Origin: Azophilus sp965220425
GTDB lineage: Bacteria > Pseudomonadota > Gammaproteobacteria > Pseudomonadales > Azotimanducaceae
Assembly: GCA_965220425.1 (NCBI GenBank)
Contig: OZ244830.1
Span: 5,022,001 to 5,086,000 of the forward strand
DNA length: 64,000 nt
Direction of reading: 5' to 3'
Part shown: piece after piece, positions 1 through 9,312 of the stretch
How the letters are laid out: every line of letters begins with the position of its first letter
Numbering within the stretch: the first letter of the stretch is position 1
The notes under the pieces: model-generated
The model's database searches: none
What the model was told of the DNA's origin: nothing
What the model saw: the letters and a program-made list of their open reading frames with translations, nothing else
Translations under genes and position numbers: made by a program

Positions 1-274
1 CCGTGATCAAGGCTTTGCTCGGCGTCGCCTGATACGCTGGCACTTCATTCCGAGATTCGAGGTACGCTGCCAACTGTCCATCGGGCGAACTGGCCGCGAG
101 ATATCTTCAAAGCACGCCTGAGCAGCGGGGCTTCGATCAGCACCTCCCGTTCCAGCTCGTCGGAGCCCCGAACTTTCATGGTTTTGAGAGACATGCCCCC
201 ACCAGGCAGCGGGCTTTAGCAGGTCGCCTTGCCTTCGGACCAACTGGCGCCGCCCGAATATCACCTGCAGCTAT

Positions 275-1057
275 TCAGGACAGTACCTCGACGACGGATT
301 TCGCACCCAGCGTCTTTACCAGAATTTTCACCACACGGGCTAGATACCGTTTGATGTGCGCCTCGGCGCCATCCGCATCACCCGCCTCAATCAAGCTCAA
401 CAGCTTGCGTTCCGAACGCAGACCCTCGCGCGCCAGATCAACAACATACTGTGTGCCGGTCACGTTGATCAGATAGGCGTCCATGATCTGATGGGTCACG
501 TGGGCGATCAGCGTCAGGGTTTCGTTGCCTGACCCCTCGATGACCTTGAGATGAAACGCGGCGGCGTGGTGGGAAAATGCTTTGGGGTCCTCGACTGAAG
601 CTTCCCCTTCGTCGAGCATCTGCCTCAGCTCTGCGATCACCTTGGCCGGCCGCCGTTTGGCCAGCATCCTGGCAGCGGCGGGTTCAATTACCTGCCGCGC
701 TGCGTAGATGTCGGCGACTGGAGTGTCGCGTGACTGCAGGTACAGACCCGCATAGCGGGCGACTACGTCCACATCAGGCAGATGCACGCGTGCCCCGCCC
801 CGGGAACCCCGGGAAACGCTTATCAGACACTCGGTTTCGAGGATGCGGAAAGCCTCGCGCATGGTAGGCCGGGAAACACCAAACTCATCGATGAGGGAAG
901 ACTCCGGCGGCAGATTGTCACCCTCTTTCAGATCACCGCGGATGATGCGGCGCCGCAGTTCGGTAGCCACAAGCTCCGCGGTCTTCGGCACCCGCACATG
1001 GGAAACACCAGCTTTCCCGCTCATGGCCCTGCCGATCATGGGTTTGGTTCCGTACAC
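275..1057 (-). CDS. GntR-family transcriptional regulator, FadR/FCD subfamily
   Basis: A 260-residue DNA-binding repressor or activator. Residues about 20-90 form the winged helix-turn-helix of GntR proteins (TAELVATELRRRIIRGDL, then PPESSLIDEFGVSRPTMREAFRILE and the SRGSRGGARV wing). The rest is a helical FCD effector domain with the usual His/Asp-rich pattern (DIYAARQVIEPAAARM, FHLKVIEGSGNETL). Length is a little above the typical 220-250 because the GTG used here adds a poorly conserved leader; ATG codons at 1039 and 1024 are alternative starts and no ribosome site decides between them. It is divergent from the amidohydrolase/MaoC operon starting at 1375, so control of that operon by a metabolite binding the FCD domain is the likeliest role (inference from arrangement). 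Family assignment is firm; the effector is unknown. Confidence 0.93.
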   Translation of the reverse strand: MYGTKPMIGRAMSGKAGVSHVRVPKTAELVATELRRRIIRGDLKEGDNLPPESSLIDEFGVSRPTMREAFRILETECLISVSRGSRGGARVHLPDVDVVARYAGLYLQSRDTPVADIYAARQVIEPAAARMLAKRRPAKVIAELRQMLDEGEASVEDPKAFSHHAAAFHLKVIEGSGNETLTLIAHVTHQIMDAYLINVTGTQYVVDLAREGLRSERKLLSLIEAGDADGAEAHIKRYLARVVKILVKTLGAKSVVEVLS

Positions 1058-1374
1058 CCCTTAATCAGCGTAACTATATCAGAATGGGTTGAATAATTTA
1101 GATGTTATTGCCGGCCCAGATACAAAGAGTCGTCAACTCCAAATTAACAGGGTGGCGCTAGTTGAACAGCAGGTTGGCTCGCTCTCACGACAATGGATAC
1201 CCGAAACCAAACCCGTGATCACCGCCGCTGTCAAACAAGATGCGCCGACCTGTATTAAGTTAACCTAGTTAGATATTTATTGACGGATCGACCATCCCGC
1301 GTATGCTGGTGAACTCGGCGAGTATTGTGGGCAAGGCGGTGCTGCATGGCCAACCGGTTACCTGGAGGACCATC
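1058..1374. promoter_or_regulatory. Divergent intergenic region between GntR regulator and catabolic operon
   Basis: About 317 bases, AT-richer than the flanks, lying between two divergent starts, so it should hold both promoters and the GntR operator. I could not pick a convincing GntR operator or a clean -35/-10 pair by eye. The stretch near 1256-1281 is AT-rich and contains the palindrome GTTAAC. At its right end GGAGG (1364-1368) is the ribosome site that fixes the downstream start at GTG 1375. Confidence 0.4.
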
Positions 1375-2691
1375 GTGAAGATCGAGGACCTGATCATTAT
1401 CAGCGTAGACGACCACATAATCGAGCCATCGGGCATGTTCGACCGGCACGTGCCTGCATCGCTGAAGGAAAAGGCGCCCAAACTGCACACCCTGGAAGAC
1501 GGCTCCAACGTCTGGGTGTTCGAAGGCCGCAGGGTCATCAACGTTGGCTTGAACGCCGTGGTGGGCCGACCGCGTAGCGAGTACGGTATGGAACCCACAG
1601 CCTACGGGCAACTACGGAAAGGCACCTACGACGTACATGCCCGCATCGAGGACATGAACGCCAACGGCCTGCTGGCGTCTTTGAACTTCGGCACGTTCGT
1701 CAACTTTGACGGCAGCTTCTTCCTGGAGTCTCAGGACAAACAGCTCGCCTTAGCCATGTTGAAAGCCTACAACGACTGGCACATCGACGAGTGGTGCGCC
1801 AGCTATCCCGGCCGCTTCATCCCGATGGCCATCTTGCCTTTTTGGGACGTTACCGAAACCGTGAAGGAAATCGAGCGGGTGGTGGCCAAAGGCTGTCATG
1901 CCGTAGCCTTTTCCGACAATCCTAGCGTGAAGGGGCTGCCCAGCATCCACAACGAAAGCTGGGAACCGCTGTGGCAGGTCTGCAACCAAAACCGGGTCGT
2001 GATCAACTGCCATATCGGCACAGGCTACGCACCGCCGCACCCGTCCATGGAGTCGCCTATCGACGCCTGGATCACCGGCATGCCGATCTCCATCGCCAAC
2101 AGCGCCTCGGACTGGATCCAATTGCAGGCCCTGCACCGCTATCCCGACCTGAAGATCGCGCTGTCCGAAGGCGGTATCGGATGGATTCCCTATTTCCTTG
2201 AACGGGCGGACTTCACCTACGAGCACCACCACGAGTGGACTCATACGGATTTCCGGGGTAAGAAGCCGAGCGATTTGTTTCGCGAGCATTTCATCGCCTG
2301 CTTCATTGATGACAGGTTCGGAGTGGCCAATCGGCACCACGTTGGCATCGACACCATCTGCCACGAGTGTGACTACCCCCATTCCGACACCGTCTGGCCG
2401 GAAACCCCGGAGTGCCTGATGAAATCGTTCGAATCCGCAAACGTTCCGGATGGAGAGATAGACAAGATTACTCACCTGAACGCAATGCGGACCTACAGCT
2501 TCGACCCGTTCGACGCCCTTGGGCGAGAAAACTGCACTGTTGGCGCCCTGCGCGCCCAAGCACAACACGTCGATACGGTGCCCCTTAGTCAGGGTGGCGC
2601 CAGCCCGGTCGCCGTCGGTGAAACTCGAATCGTCACGTCCGGAGACGTGGTCAAGCTGTTCGCGACCGGCCGGGGTGAAGACGCGGCCTAA
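1375..2691 (+). CDS. Amidohydrolase family (ACMSD-like, Amidohydro_2) protein
   Basis: A 438-residue metal-dependent hydrolase or decarboxylase with the TIM-barrel amidohydrolase_2 fold, related to aminocarboxymuconate-semialdehyde decarboxylase. Visible family marks are the N-terminal VDDHIIEP metal motif, a mid-protein INCHIGTGY segment, ALSEGGIGWIP and the late HECDYPHSDTVWP active-site stretch. The open frame reaches back to 1303, but GGAGG at 1364-1368 sits six bases before GTG 1375 and the protein then begins directly at the conserved strand, so 1375 is chosen. It is followed after 47 bases by a MaoC-like hydratase on the same strand and preceded by a divergent GntR regulator, suggesting an inducible catabolic operon. 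Relatives act in aromatic or xenobiotic ring cleavage; the substrate cannot be read from sequence. Confidence 0.88.
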   Translation: MKIEDLIIISVDDHIIEPSGMFDRHVPASLKEKAPKLHTLEDGSNVWVFEGRRVINVGLNAVVGRPRSEYGMEPTAYGQLRKGTYDVHARIEDMNANGLLASLNFGTFVNFDGSFFLESQDKQLALAMLKAYNDWHIDEWCASYPGRFIPMAILPFWDVTETVKEIERVVAKGCHAVAFSDNPSVKGLPSIHNESWEPLWQVCNQNRVVINCHIGTGYAPPHPSMESPIDAWITGMPISIANSASDWIQLQALHRYPDLKIALSEGGIGWIPYFLERADFTYEHHHEWTHTDFRGKKPSDLFREHFIACFIDDRFGVANRHHVGIDTICHECDYPHSDTVWPETPECLMKSFESANVPDGEIDKITHLNAMRTYSFDPFDALGRENCTVGALRAQAQHVDTVPLSQGGASPVAVGETRIVTSGDVVKLFATGRGEDAA

Positions 2692-2738
2692 TACGCCATT
2701 TGGAAGGCAACAATCCCAACATGAGAGGAGAGACGCGC

Positions 2739-4067
2739 ATGGCCGAGAGGCAATCCGCAACCGTCAATGAAGCCTTCAAGGTCGACGAGAAGCTGGAAAA
2801 AGAATTCGAAGAGGCGCTCAAGTACGAGCTGAAGGACGACGACATAGAGCGGGCAAAGCTGCTCGTCGGCGTCAATGTCGCCAGCAGATCCCGCGAGCAC
2901 TTCTCAAAGGCCACCCCGGATGCCATTCGCAACTGGGCTCGGGGGATGGGCGACGACAATCCGCTCTACACCGAGGAAGACTACGGTCCCACCACCCGTT
3001 GGGGCTCGCAGATCGGCCACGGCACCATGGTCGGCCATATCAAGACACCCATGTACGGCGACCCTATGCCGGAGGACATCAAGAAAGCCACCAGGAAGCT
3101 GTTCCGCGGCGTCCACGTTTTTGTTTCCGGCGGAACCTGGGATTGGTATCGGCCGATCTATCCGGACGATCGCATCTACTCCTACAGTGGCGAAGAATCC
3201 CTCGAGGCGAAAAAATCCGAGTTTGCCGAAAAGTCAGTCATCCGTGTTCGGCGTAACGTGAACCTGAATCAACGAGGCGAGGTAGTGGGCATCTATCGGG
3301 TGCTACGGGTCGAGACCGAGCGGAAGAAATCGCGGGCCAAAGGCAAATATGCCGACATCAAGCCAGCGTGCTATACGGACGAAGACTACGCGCGCATCGA
3401 TGCCATCTATGCGGCGGAACAGCCCCGAGGCGCCGATCCTCGCTACTGGGATGATGTGAACGTGGACGACGAGCTTAAACCCATGGTAAAGGGTCCGCTC
3501 ACAGTCACCGAAATCATCGCCGTGCACGCCGGTGGCTACGGCTTCGTACCCTATGGTCTCAAGTCCTCTCGACTCGGCTACAAGAACCGCAAACGAATAG
3601 CACCCTTTTACATCAAGAACGGGATGGGCGTGTGGGATGTGGCCCAGCGTCTGCACTGGGACAACGAGTGGTCCAAAGCCATCGGCAATCCCCTGGCTTA
3701 CGACTACGGCGTGATGCGACAGTGCTGGCTGTACCACATGGTGTCGGACTGGGCGGGGGACGACGCGTTTATCGAGCGGCTGGAAGACTCCATCCGCAAG
3801 TTTAACTACCAGGGCGACACCCAATTCCTCACCGGCAAAGTTGTTGCCAAGCGGGAGGAGAACGGCCGCTTGCTCGCTGACCTGGAGCTGCACATGCACA
3901 ACCAGCGCGACGTGGAAACCGCCTACGGTACGGCCACGGTGTCTCTGCCTTCGCGCAAGGTTGGCCCAGCACTGTTGCCCTTGGTACCGGTGGCCATCTG
4001 GCGCGAGGCGACCAGGATGTTCGCCCGCCACAATGAACTGCAGGCGGAGCGCATTCGAAGGAACTGA
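2739..4067 (+). CDS. Double hot-dog MaoC-like dehydratase
   Basis: A 442-residue protein with two hot-dog-type halves, as in FAS1-like MaoC dehydratases. The first half carries SREHFSKATPDAIRNWARG and the motif DDNPLY followed by GHGTMVGHI, the usual MaoC pattern for hydrating a CoA-bound or free enoyl substrate. The second half begins near VKGPLTVTEIIAVHAGG. Frames are open from 2700, but GAGGAG at 2725-2730 lies eight bases before ATG 2739, which is taken as the start. It is the second gene of the operon with the amidohydrolase. The N-terminal 50 residues are charged and Lys/Glu-rich. The reaction is likely hydration or dehydration in a degradation pathway; exact substrate unknown. Confidence 0.85.
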   Translation: MAERQSATVNEAFKVDEKLEKEFEEALKYELKDDDIERAKLLVGVNVASRSREHFSKATPDAIRNWARGMGDDNPLYTEEDYGPTTRWGSQIGHGTMVGHIKTPMYGDPMPEDIKKATRKLFRGVHVFVSGGTWDWYRPIYPDDRIYSYSGEESLEAKKSEFAEKSVIRVRRNVNLNQRGEVVGIYRVLRVETERKKSRAKGKYADIKPACYTDEDYARIDAIYAAEQPRGADPRYWDDVNVDDELKPMVKGPLTVTEIIAVHAGGYGFVPYGLKSSRLGYKNRKRIAPFYIKNGMGVWDVAQRLHWDNEWSKAIGNPLAYDYGVMRQCWLYHMVSDWAGDDAFIERLEDSIRKFNYQGDTQFLTGKVVAKREENGRLLADLELHMHNQRDVETAYGTATVSLPSRKVGPALLPLVPVAIWREATRMFARHNELQAERIRRN

Positions 4068-5200
4068 GGTAGTCGACCACAATTGGAGGCTACAACCACT
4101 CACACAGGCGGATCGAGAGGATTGCTTTATTGATTCAGAAATCTTTTGGCTTTTCAACGTAGACACGACGCTGGTCGGGTGGTCCTCAACGATTGGACGT
4201 AGGCGCGCCAACGAACCGAGGCGAACGTCAAATCGGCGCCCAACCGGCCTTTCCCGCAAGGGCTCCAAGCTGCAATGTAAAGCGCCGGTTTGATCTGATA
4301 GTCATGCCATGCAGTGTGTAAACCCGGTAGATGTGGGTTCGGTGGAGGCCGAGGGCGATGCCGGACATGCGCTCGTAGGTGTTGGGCCGGTGCGGAAACG
4401 GTACTCAAGCCTGAATCATCGCGCCCGAATGCTCATGCGGGGGAAATCCTCATGCGAGTCTCCGTAGCGACAGAACTCCCAAGCGAGGACGGCCATGACC
4501 TTGTTGTGGGCCAACAGACATGGCCCGGCCTGACTTGGCCATGCGCGATGACTGTAGGTCGGTCGTAGAGTGGCCCGTTTCGAAGGAGTGATCGCCGTCC
4601 GCAATCGATGAAGAGGTCGGCGGGTCCCACTGCCATATGCCATATGCCCAGCCGGTATGAGCTCGATTTCGATGCCGACGCGCTCGGCGGGCGGACGATT
4701 CTTTCCGAAGCCCTAACACTCGAGCGAGGCCGCATCCATGACATCGAGCTTGGTACGGTCGGAGACAAATTCCGTCGCAATGCGTAAGGCCGCATACTGA
4801 CCCGCGTTGTGAGCGAGGCGATCTTCGCCGTCAACAAATTCAAAAACGTAGGCGCCAAGGTCGGGGAGCGGAGGCGAGCATGCGGCGAGTCCGCATTTGT
4901 CGGCCAAGCTGCTTGTAGGATTAAGACCTCCCTGACGTGCTTGCTGCGCCTATTGCCAACGACCCGATTGCCGTTCTCGTAGGCGAGCTAGCAAAGTACC
5001 AATCCCCCTCCTTCGGCAACGTCCACCTCAGCGTTGCAACGAACCGCGCCGCCGACGGCCCGAGGCCTTACGCACACGATTTTTCCGCCGAGCGACAGTT
5101 CGATCCAGTTCAAGATGTCAGCCAATTGTGATGTTCGGCCAAACGGTCTCAACGGTGCTCAATCCCGCACTTGTCGGATAATGACCAAATGGCTGTCTTA
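4068..5200. other. 1.1-kb region without an intact gene, probably decayed coding DNA
   Basis: Only short frames are open here and none has a recognisable family, consistent codon use and a ribosome site together. Two minus-strand stretches look like worn coding sequence: about 4255-4390 and about 4640-4905, the latter reading DLGAYVFEFVDGEDRLAHNA before stops intervene. Base composition is mixed. I interpret it as the eroded left part of the accessory island that continues to about 12 kb. Confidence 0.45.
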
Positions 5201-5242
5201 TTACATTTATATAACTTGACTTACTAATATAGATAAATGTAA
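5201..5242. promoter_or_regulatory. AT-rich inverted repeat upstream of the secreted-protein gene
   Basis: Arms TTACATTTAT (5201-5210) and ATAAATGTAA (5233-5242) are perfect 10-base inverted copies separated by 22 bases; a near-direct repeat TAACTTGAC/TAAGTTGAC overlaps them. The block lies about 45-85 bases before the ATG at 5288 in an otherwise GC-rich genome, fitting an operator-plus-promoter. No single -35/-10 pair is clearly best. Confidence 0.5.
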
Positions 5243-5287
5243 GTTGACTCGCTGAAGTACTCTCGCGTTTGTCCATTGGAGTTGAAA

Positions 5288-7309
5288 ATGAAAATTACTG
5301 GTGTGCCCGGTGTTATGTGCGCCGCCTTTCTGGCTCTATCCTTGGTCCTTTCTCCCGCAATCGCCCACCCGGACGAAGACCCGGAAGACCTTTGGTCAGA
5401 TGTCGTCCTCACAAAGATCAAAGACCGCCAATATCAGGAAACCGTGAATGATCCGTTCTCGAATGAGAATCAGGCTGATGGTGGTGAAGAGACAAAACCC
5501 ACACCGACGAGCTGTATAAGACACCCTATCGCCTGTGTCATTGACCTATATGAGAAAAAGGGTCTGTTTGAATCCACAATTGGTGGCTACAAGCGTTCGG
5601 ACAGTGCGGTGGACGGCTTTTTGAACAAGAATGCCGTATTCACAGACGCAAACGGTTTTGTCACGCTCTCGACGTTGATCTATTTGATGAACGCCAATCA
5701 GCACTTGGGCGAGGACATTTCCGATATGCTAACGCCCGCAGTCAATGCGGTTGCGAATTTCCACGATCAAAACTACCCAGATGCCAATCTCCTCGGATTT
5801 TGGGAACAGAAATTCGTCAACGATTTCTGGGTCACTTGGTCCAACAACAGTACACGGGTTGCCGCGGATCTAAACGCCGTTGAAAAAGTGCTTCGAGATG
5901 CCTGTGAGTTAATTTTTTCGGTCAAAGAATGTGATTCCGACTTCCCAATCAATCCGTATGGCGGTGCGGCCATGTATATTCCGTCCGATTCGGACGACAC
6001 AAGCGAGAATCTATCTGTAGGAGCCATTCTATCCGAACGTCAAACCGACCCCGTTTACACGACCGCTTATCAGGCTTGGCGCGCTAGCAATTCACCCTCT
6101 AAAGTCAAGGCCGCCTTGGAAAAAATTATGAATTACGCCTATGACGCCGATGGTGAAAGCGTGGCGCATAACTTGATCAGTCCTCGTACGTATTACTTTT
6201 TGAGTGAGTTCTATGAAGGCGGGGCGGCGCGCAACACAAGAATCCCGTCCACTTGGTTGCTCGACGACGAGCAAGTGTTTAACAACCACTACAGGGGTCG
6301 CGGCGAGTGGTCGACGCCGCACCTGTCGGCGAACAATGTCAATGATATCGACCCGATTTTGCTGGCCCATTTCATTAGCGCCGTAGCTAGGTTAGATAGA
6401 TCCGGACTACTCGCCGAGGCTATTGCGGGCGATGAAACTTTTGCCAATGATCTCGGAACGATCGTATACAACGCGACTTCCTACGTCGTTCATCTGATTT
6501 CCCGTAACGCGCCTTATCTGCGTCCAGACATCCTGGCGCCATACTACGCCTATCCCGAACAGGCATACGAATCTCTGGCCAACGTTGTCGCGGAAACGGA
6601 TAGCTACACGCCGCATCTACCCCGACTTGCAGATGCTGCGACACTTGCCCGCAATACGATGGAGTCATTCGGTACCGTTCAGCTCGTGGCTAACTCCGTA
6701 GAGTACGATCCAACTGGGGACGACCCGCAATTCTATTGGGAGGGGATACTTCGGAATCGCGAAATAGACGGGGCCGAAGTCGTACGCGACCGCGCTTTTG
6801 CCACCGCAGCCGCGGTGTCCGCGCTACTCGACACTTGGACGGAGTCGACACCTGACGGGGGTTTGCGCTGGCGCACGGACGCCGACGTATTCGTCACTGA
6901 TACACTCGTTCCGAAAGCAATTGACTTCATCAAAAAGGCTGCACTAGACCCACTGCGGCCCTTGACAACCATTGCGTTTGTTGGGCTGACGAGTGAGGAA
7001 TCGAGCGAGATTTACCGCTATCCAGCGAATCACTACGCGTACCTCGATGGAGAGAAAATCGATACTAAGGACTGCGTAGTAAATCTTTGTGAGACCGCTG
7101 TGTACGGAGTACTCGGGTTCATTCCACGTCAACAATACGAAGAACTGCTTGCGAAAGGCCCGTTTGATTTCGGACCGACGCCTACGACGGCTTCGGATTG
7201 GGGAACGAGAAGCGGGCTAGTAGTTATTTGGCGCTCTGAAGCCCAAGCGTATGCGTTGGCGCTAAAGGTTGTAGCGCAATTCGAGGCAATCGAAGACGAC
7301 GCCTCATAG
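5288..7309 (+). CDS. Large secreted protein of unknown family
   Basis: A 673-residue protein I do not recognise. Residues 1-26 are a clear Sec signal peptide (MKITGVPG, hydrophobic core, cleavage after AIA). The mature part is acidic and mostly helical, with three closely spaced cysteine pairs (SCIRHPIAC, DACELIFSVKEC, DCVVNLC) that could form disulfides outside the cytoplasm. Many Tyr/Asn/Asp-rich segments resemble an all-helical toroid, but that is only an impression. TTGGAG at 5276-5281 sits six bases before ATG 5288, which sets the start. The gene is visibly AT-richer than its surroundings, stands alone between decayed DNA and has its own palindromic upstream region, all consistent with horizontal acquisition. 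No membrane anchor, sorting signal or repeat was seen. Confidence 0.8.
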   Translation: MKITGVPGVMCAAFLALSLVLSPAIAHPDEDPEDLWSDVVLTKIKDRQYQETVNDPFSNENQADGGEETKPTPTSCIRHPIACVIDLYEKKGLFESTIGGYKRSDSAVDGFLNKNAVFTDANGFVTLSTLIYLMNANQHLGEDISDMLTPAVNAVANFHDQNYPDANLLGFWEQKFVNDFWVTWSNNSTRVAADLNAVEKVLRDACELIFSVKECDSDFPINPYGGAAMYIPSDSDDTSENLSVGAILSERQTDPVYTTAYQAWRASNSPSKVKAALEKIMNYAYDADGESVAHNLISPRTYYFLSEFYEGGAARNTRIPSTWLLDDEQVFNNHYRGRGEWSTPHLSANNVNDIDPILLAHFISAVARLDRSGLLAEAIAGDETFANDLGTIVYNATSYVVHLISRNAPYLRPDILAPYYAYPEQAYESLANVVAETDSYTPHLPRLADAATLARNTMESFGTVQLVANSVEYDPTGDDPQFYWEGILRNREIDGAEVVRDRAFATAAAVSALLDTWTESTPDGGLRWRTDADVFVTDTLVPKAIDFIKKAALDPLRPLTTIAFVGLTSEESSEIYRYPANHYAYLDGEKIDTKDCVVNLCETAVYGVLGFIPRQQYEELLAKGPFDFGPTPTTASDWGTRSGLVVIWRSEAQAYALALKVVAQFEAIEDDAS

Positions 7310-7347
7310 TTAATCTTCTTTCCAACGTAGTCGAGGTTTTGGGCTGC

Positions 7348-7953
7348 CTAGAAGATATTTGGAGATTGATCGGCGAGGCTGAGTCGTAGGCATTGCCTCC
7401 CCGAATCACGCTGCTCAAGCCTGTGAGTGCCCCGTATAGGGTGCCTGCAATTACATAGCAGCAGGGCCAAAAACTGGAAGGCGTAGGCATAAACGGAAAT
7501 GACACGCAGCCTTGGCGACCCGCCCTTTTTGATATACAAATCACGCGTAAACGCGTGAATAAAGTGAGCCAGGATAACGATGTTGCCTACCACTAAAATT
7601 CTTGTGGTCACCTGTGGATTGACTGCCTGCCGCCCATCGATCACGGTGAAGAGCAGAACAAAAAAACTCGCCCGCATATTGCACCAAGGGCCGCGATGAT
7701 CGCCGAGGATTTTCGCTGTATGCGCGTGCTCGCGAGCGGAAATATAGCCCCGCCTATGGTGGAGCGAGCATGTGCGCGCATACGGGAAAAAGACCGGAGA
7801 GGGCGCGGCCAGCGCAGTTTGTATCCGCAACAACTTCTGCAGATTTGGAAGCAATCGAGAAAAAACAAACAACATTCGAGAACCCAAGAAGCGGCTCGGT
7901 GCAATATGCGAGCTAGCAGACTGTCGGACTTGGGTATTTTCCGGGTCAATCAT
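7348..7953 (-). pseudogene. Small membrane-protein frame enlarged by an in-frame mini-element
   Basis: This frame runs straight through the mini-element at 7671-7912. Without the element and one 4-base flank (246 bases, exactly 82 codons) the flanks join in frame as MIDPENTQVRQSA followed by SFFVLLFTVIDGRQ, giving a protein of about 119 residues with two or three hydrophobic stretches (for example RILVVGNIVILAHFIHAFT and VYAYAFQFLALLLC). That the hydrophobic pattern sits outside the element and the frame is kept across it suggests a real small membrane protein was hit. I do not recognise the family, and its C-terminal third looks degenerate. It could also be chance openness in decayed DNA. 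Confidence 0.35.
7671..7912 (-). mobile_element. 242-bp palindromic mini-element (type 1, copy A)
   Basis: Ends are CCCGCATATTGCACCAAG at left and its inverted copy at right (GGTGCAATATGCGAG, one base changed). The flanks are CTCG (7667-7670) and CTAG (7913-7916), a worn 4-base target duplication. It matches the element at 10586-10828 in reverse orientation, including an internal inverted repeat around a central loop. No transposase is encoded, so it is a non-autonomous MITE-like element. Confidence 0.85.
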
Positions 7954-8261
7954 GGCGCGTATACGGCTTCCGTGCGGCCGTTTGCTTAGGGCCTCAAGTC
8001 GACGAGTTGGAAATGGGGATGACGGTCAGTTGGCGTCACTGGGCTCCGGAGCCCGTCAGACGGCTTCCATTCACCCCGGCCTTGCGAAGCTCGCGCGCGG
8101 GAAAGGCGATACGGTCGCACTCGTTGTGCCGCAACATCAACAGGCCCGTGATGTGCGTGGTCTTAGGCAGGAACGGCGCCATCGCCATGAGCGTGGGTGC
8201 AGCATCCGGCATGTCCTGCATGCCCACGTGGCTGATCGCCCGCAATTTCCATTCAACCTTG

Positions 8262-8552
8262 CTCGCCAAACAATCCGGATTCTCGGTCCACGCCGCCACC
8301 GTCTGCGAAGCCAACCAACGCGATGAGCTCGAAAAGCTCTGTCGCTACATCACCCGACCCGCCATTGCCAACGAGCGCCTCTCGACCAACGAGCACGGGC
8401 AAGTCCTTTACAAGTTCAAGCAGCCCTTTCGCGACGGCGCGACGCACGTCCTTCGCGACCCGCTCGACTTCATTGTCCGCCTGGCGGCCTTGGTTCCTCG
8501 CCCAAGATTCAACCTCACCCGGTTCCATGGCGTGTTCGCCCCGTACTGCTGA
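8262..8552 (+). pseudogene. IS91-family transposase C-terminal fragment
   Basis: About 90 residues match the C-terminal part of IS91/IS801 Y2 transposases: SGFSVHAATVCEANQR, LEKLCRYITRPAIANERL, then KFKQPFRDGATHV and LAALVPRPRFNLTRFHGVFAP. The catalytic HUH and tyrosine part is absent, and the match stops at FAPYC followed by a stop. It is a dead remnant inside the decayed island; no oriIS or terIS was identified. Confidence 0.8.
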
Positions 8553-8587
8553 CCCATTCCGTCGACCCACTGCTCGAAGACGGTATC

Positions 8588-8638
8588 GAGCGATACAGCA
8601 TCTCCTACACCGTGGAACTGGTTTGAGGATTCGGTCCC
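8588..8638. repeat. 51-bp dispersed repeat, copy 1
   Basis: About 44 of 51 bases match 11900-11950 in the same orientation. In both places one frame reads ERYSIS(Y/R)TVELV then a stop, so it may be the 3' end of the same lost gene. The two copies bracket the regulator/P450/helicase segment. Confidence 0.7.
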
Positions 8639-8768
8639 GGCAAGGTGAGCACGATCGACAATCGTGCGGCCTATTGCACAGAACCACTTGACGCCTTGGC
8701 GTCGGACTTTAGAAACGCGAAGCTGGTTCGGAAAATAAACACCATGCACACAAGCATTATGCTGAAAA

Positions 8769-9026
8769 TCATAATGCGGGCGCGCCGTGACTCTTCATCC
8801 TTGCATCCTTGCACAACGCGTCGCGCAATATCGGCGCCACCCTCAATGCGATTCTTGCCGCGATCAGGCAAGCCCAATCCGCGGGTTTTTCCTCGAGCCA
8901 CAGGGCGAGACCGTCTGGATCGGAAATTGGAAGCACGGATATCTTCACTTGGCGTCCGGCGAACCTTGTAGCTGCGTCTGCCTCAAGTCGCCATTGCCGG
9001 CCCGCGCTCACGCGTTGCATCGACAT
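8769..9026 (-). CDS. Small uncharacterised protein downstream of XRE regulator
   Basis: An 85-residue frame overlapping the end of the regulator gene by 44 bases. The segment ISDPDGLALWLEEKPADWACLIAARIALRVAPIL looks like genuine soluble protein sequence with amphipathic helices, but I do not recognise a family. It may be a remnant of a longer protein, as the N-terminal 25 residues look unlike coding sequence. The overlap suggests coupling with the regulator if it is real. Confidence 0.3.
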   Translation of the reverse strand: MSMQRVSAGRQWRLEADAATRFAGRQVKISVLPISDPDGLALWLEEKPADWACLIAARIALRVAPILRDALCKDARMKSHGAPAL

Positions 9027-9306
9027 GGACCGTGACCCGCAGACCGTCGTCGAGCGCCGCCAGCATCTTTATCAGCCGATCCAGCGTGAACCGCCCGAGA
9101 TTTGCGTTACGAATACGCGAGAAGTCCGCCGCGGCGAAGCGGGTCAGCGCGGCGGCCTTTCGGACCGAAAGCCCGCGGTTGTCCAGCACGGTGATGATCT
9201 GGGCGGCGAGGATCGCCTTGGCCTGTTTCAGGTCCGAATCGGGTTCGCCGAGATCGCGAAACACATTGCCGCTTCCCTCGACCAGTTCAAAGTCGCATTC
9301 GGTCAT
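8983..9306 (-). CDS. XRE-type helix-turn-helix regulator (HTH_37/HigA-like antitoxin type)
   Basis: A 107-residue DNA-binding protein. Residues 28-85 are a compact helix-turn-helix of the type found in HigA-like antitoxins (AKAILAAQIITVLDNRGLS, RKAAALTRFAAADFSRIRN, LDRLIKMLAALDDGLRVTV). The start is the ATG at 9306. No RelE/HigB-like toxin is seen on either side, so this is an orphan antitoxin-type regulator or has been recruited as a repressor. It is divergent from the P450 gene starting 70 bases away, with inverted repeats in between, which makes the P450 promoter a plausible target. The family is well supported; the target is inference. Confidence 0.8.
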   Translation of the reverse strand: MTECDFELVEGSGNVFRDLGEPDSDLKQAKAILAAQIITVLDNRGLSVRKAAALTRFAAADFSRIRNANLGRFTLDRLIKMLAALDDGLRVTVHVDATRERGPAMAT

Positions 9307-9312
9307 CCAGTA

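Noticed and set aside
7..264. 85-codon minus-strand frame at the window edge
   Set aside because: Basic, low-complexity translation without family match or ribosome site; could be the edge of decayed DNA.
1750..2760. 336-codon minus-strand frame opposite the amidohydrolase
   Set aside because: No similarity, and the plus-strand gene has motifs and a ribosome site.
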